A DNA stretch of 7,572 bases. Origin: Anaerolineaceae bacterium. Its GTDB lineage: Bacteria > Planctomycetota > Phycisphaerae > FEN-1346 > JAACEH01. Shown here one piece after another: positions 7,266 to 7,572 of the stretch. The translations under genes were made by a program, and so were the position numbers. The notes beneath the pieces are model-generated. The model searched no databases, was not told where the DNA came from, and was given only the letters and a program-made list of their open reading frames with translations. Numbering within the stretch: position 1 is the first letter of the stretch; each line of letters starts with the position of its first letter. The stretch spans positions 1 through 7,572 of the forward strand of contig JAACEH010000166.1 of the NCBI GenBank assembly GCA_011682595.1. The letters run 5' to 3'.

Positions 7266-7424
7266 CGACGAGCCTTCTTGCGACTTACCTGACGCGTCGG
7301 GCTCCGTCGAATAGTGAGGTCTGAACGATTTGTCGCGGCCAACCGACGGCCGCCAGAAGGCCCACATAACGGGGCCGCACTCAGACCTTCAGTGTCTCTT
7401 GGCATGTCCCACAAGGACATCGCC
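7266..7424 (-). ncRNA. Candidate structured RNA or 5' part of the rny leader
   Basis: A transcript from the 7431-7458 promoter should begin near 7424. Its first 24 bases would fold as GGC/GCC plus ATGTCC/GGACAT with a five-base loop (7424-7401). Next come an outer stem 7381-7388 with 7317-7324 (eight exact pairs) enclosing hairpins 7372-7376/7359-7363 and 7348-7353/7335-7340, then a stem 7300-7309/7266-7274 (nine pairs, one bulge). I do not recognise a known RNA family. Each helix is short and high GC makes chance stems common; the case rests on their order directly after a promoter. Confidence 0.3.
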
Positions 7425-7430
7425 GACACT

Positions 7431-7458
7431 ACTTTAGCCGCCGCCTCAGATTAGTCAA
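7431..7458 (-). promoter_or_regulatory. Sigma70-type promoter directed toward rny
   Basis: On the minus strand TTGACT (7458-7453, five of six to consensus) is followed by a 16-base spacer and TAAAGT (7436-7431, four of six). It is the best promoter match I found in the window. The predicted start is near 7424, about 665 bases upstream of the rny ATG, with no gene between, so it serves rny through a very long leader or a separate RNA. Confidence 0.5.
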
Positions 7459-7473
7459 GCGCCAAACATCCGG

Positions 7474-7562
7474 CCGCCCGGGGCATCGGTGATTCTGAAC
7501 CATAACCTGCTATGACAAAAGATGTTGCGCGCAATTACCGGCTCGCCAGAGGCCCCGGGCGG
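7474..7562. repeat. Exact 11-bp GC-rich inverted repeat upstream of the minus-strand promoter
   Basis: CCGCCCGGGGC (7474-7484) and GCCCCGGGCGG (7552-7562) are perfect reverse complements separated by 67 bases of AT-richer sequence. Each copy has a CCCGGG core. The inner copy ends 15 bases upstream of the -35 at 7458, a location suited to regulator binding; a long-loop hairpin is the alternative. Confidence 0.35.
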
Positions 7563-7572
7563 TGTTGCCCCG

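Larger units (their letters stand above)
6759..7572. other. 814-base region upstream of rny without a supportable protein gene
   Basis: Short open frames occur on both strands but lack ribosome sites, recognisable motifs or plausible composition. I checked by eye for tRNA, tmRNA, RNase P RNA, SRP RNA and 6S RNA signatures and found none. What is visible: a GC-rich 11-bp inverted repeat (7474-7562), a minus-strand promoter (7431-7458), dense hairpins (7266-7424), smaller stems at 7211-7251, a terminator-like site (6998-7057) and a run of seven Gs (6972-6978). The distance from the promoter to the rny start is about 665 bases. Confidence 0.6.

Noticed and set aside
7184..7429. An 81-codon minus-strand frame beginning with GTG near the predicted transcript start
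   Set aside because: It could only be leaderless, is highly basic and lacks motifs, and its sequence is better explained by the hairpins. It would deserve attention only if conserved at protein level.
6998..7430. Known housekeeping RNA (RNase P RNA, tmRNA, SRP RNA, 6S RNA)
   Set aside because: None of the conserved strings are found: no GAGGAAAGTCC block, no tRNA-like CCA end with a TTCGA arm, no SRP tetraloop core. The ATTCGACGG piece resembles a tmRNA start only superficially.

Overview
This is a GC-rich bacterial chromosomal window with three protein genes and two information-rich non-coding stretches. The gene set (NifJ-type pyruvate oxidoreductase, a secreted trypsin-fold protein with DnaJ-like zinc motifs, RNase Y) and the composition fit an anaerobic or facultative member of a GC-rich phylum such as Planctomycetota. 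That assignment is an inference from overall feel, not from a marker gene.

Layout. (1) 2-3016, plus strand: nifJ, pyruvate:ferredoxin oxidoreductase, cut at its 5' end by the window. Its last stretch is frameshifted: the native C-terminal tail lies out of frame at 2836-2904, and the open frame runs on to 3016 through sequence that looks non-coding. (2) 3017-3249: a short gap with a hairpin overlapping its left side and a possible promoter. (3) 3250-4902, plus strand: a secreted HtrA/trypsin-fold protein that has lost the catalytic His and Ser (a pseudoprotease) and carries two CxxCxGxG motifs. (4) 4903-5171: the gap between convergent genes. It holds a compact repeat element (17-bp direct repeats flanking mutually complementary hairpins) and a strong terminator-like hairpin. 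(5) 5172-6758, minus strand: rny, RNase Y, complete with membrane anchor, coiled coil, KH and HD domains. (6) 6759-7572: 814 bases with no supportable gene. On the minus strand this stretch shows a good sigma70-type promoter (7431-7458) firing toward rny, followed directly by a run of hairpins. It is either a long structured 5' leader of rny or a separate small RNA.

The genes do not form one pathway: nifJ is central carbon and energy metabolism, the second gene acts outside the cytoplasmic membrane, and rny is RNA turnover at the membrane. The most interesting points are the pseudoprotease/zinc-motif architecture, the structured region upstream of rny (compare the known autoregulation of RNase E through its leader), the switch-like repeat element at 4918-5033, and the nifJ 3' frameshift.
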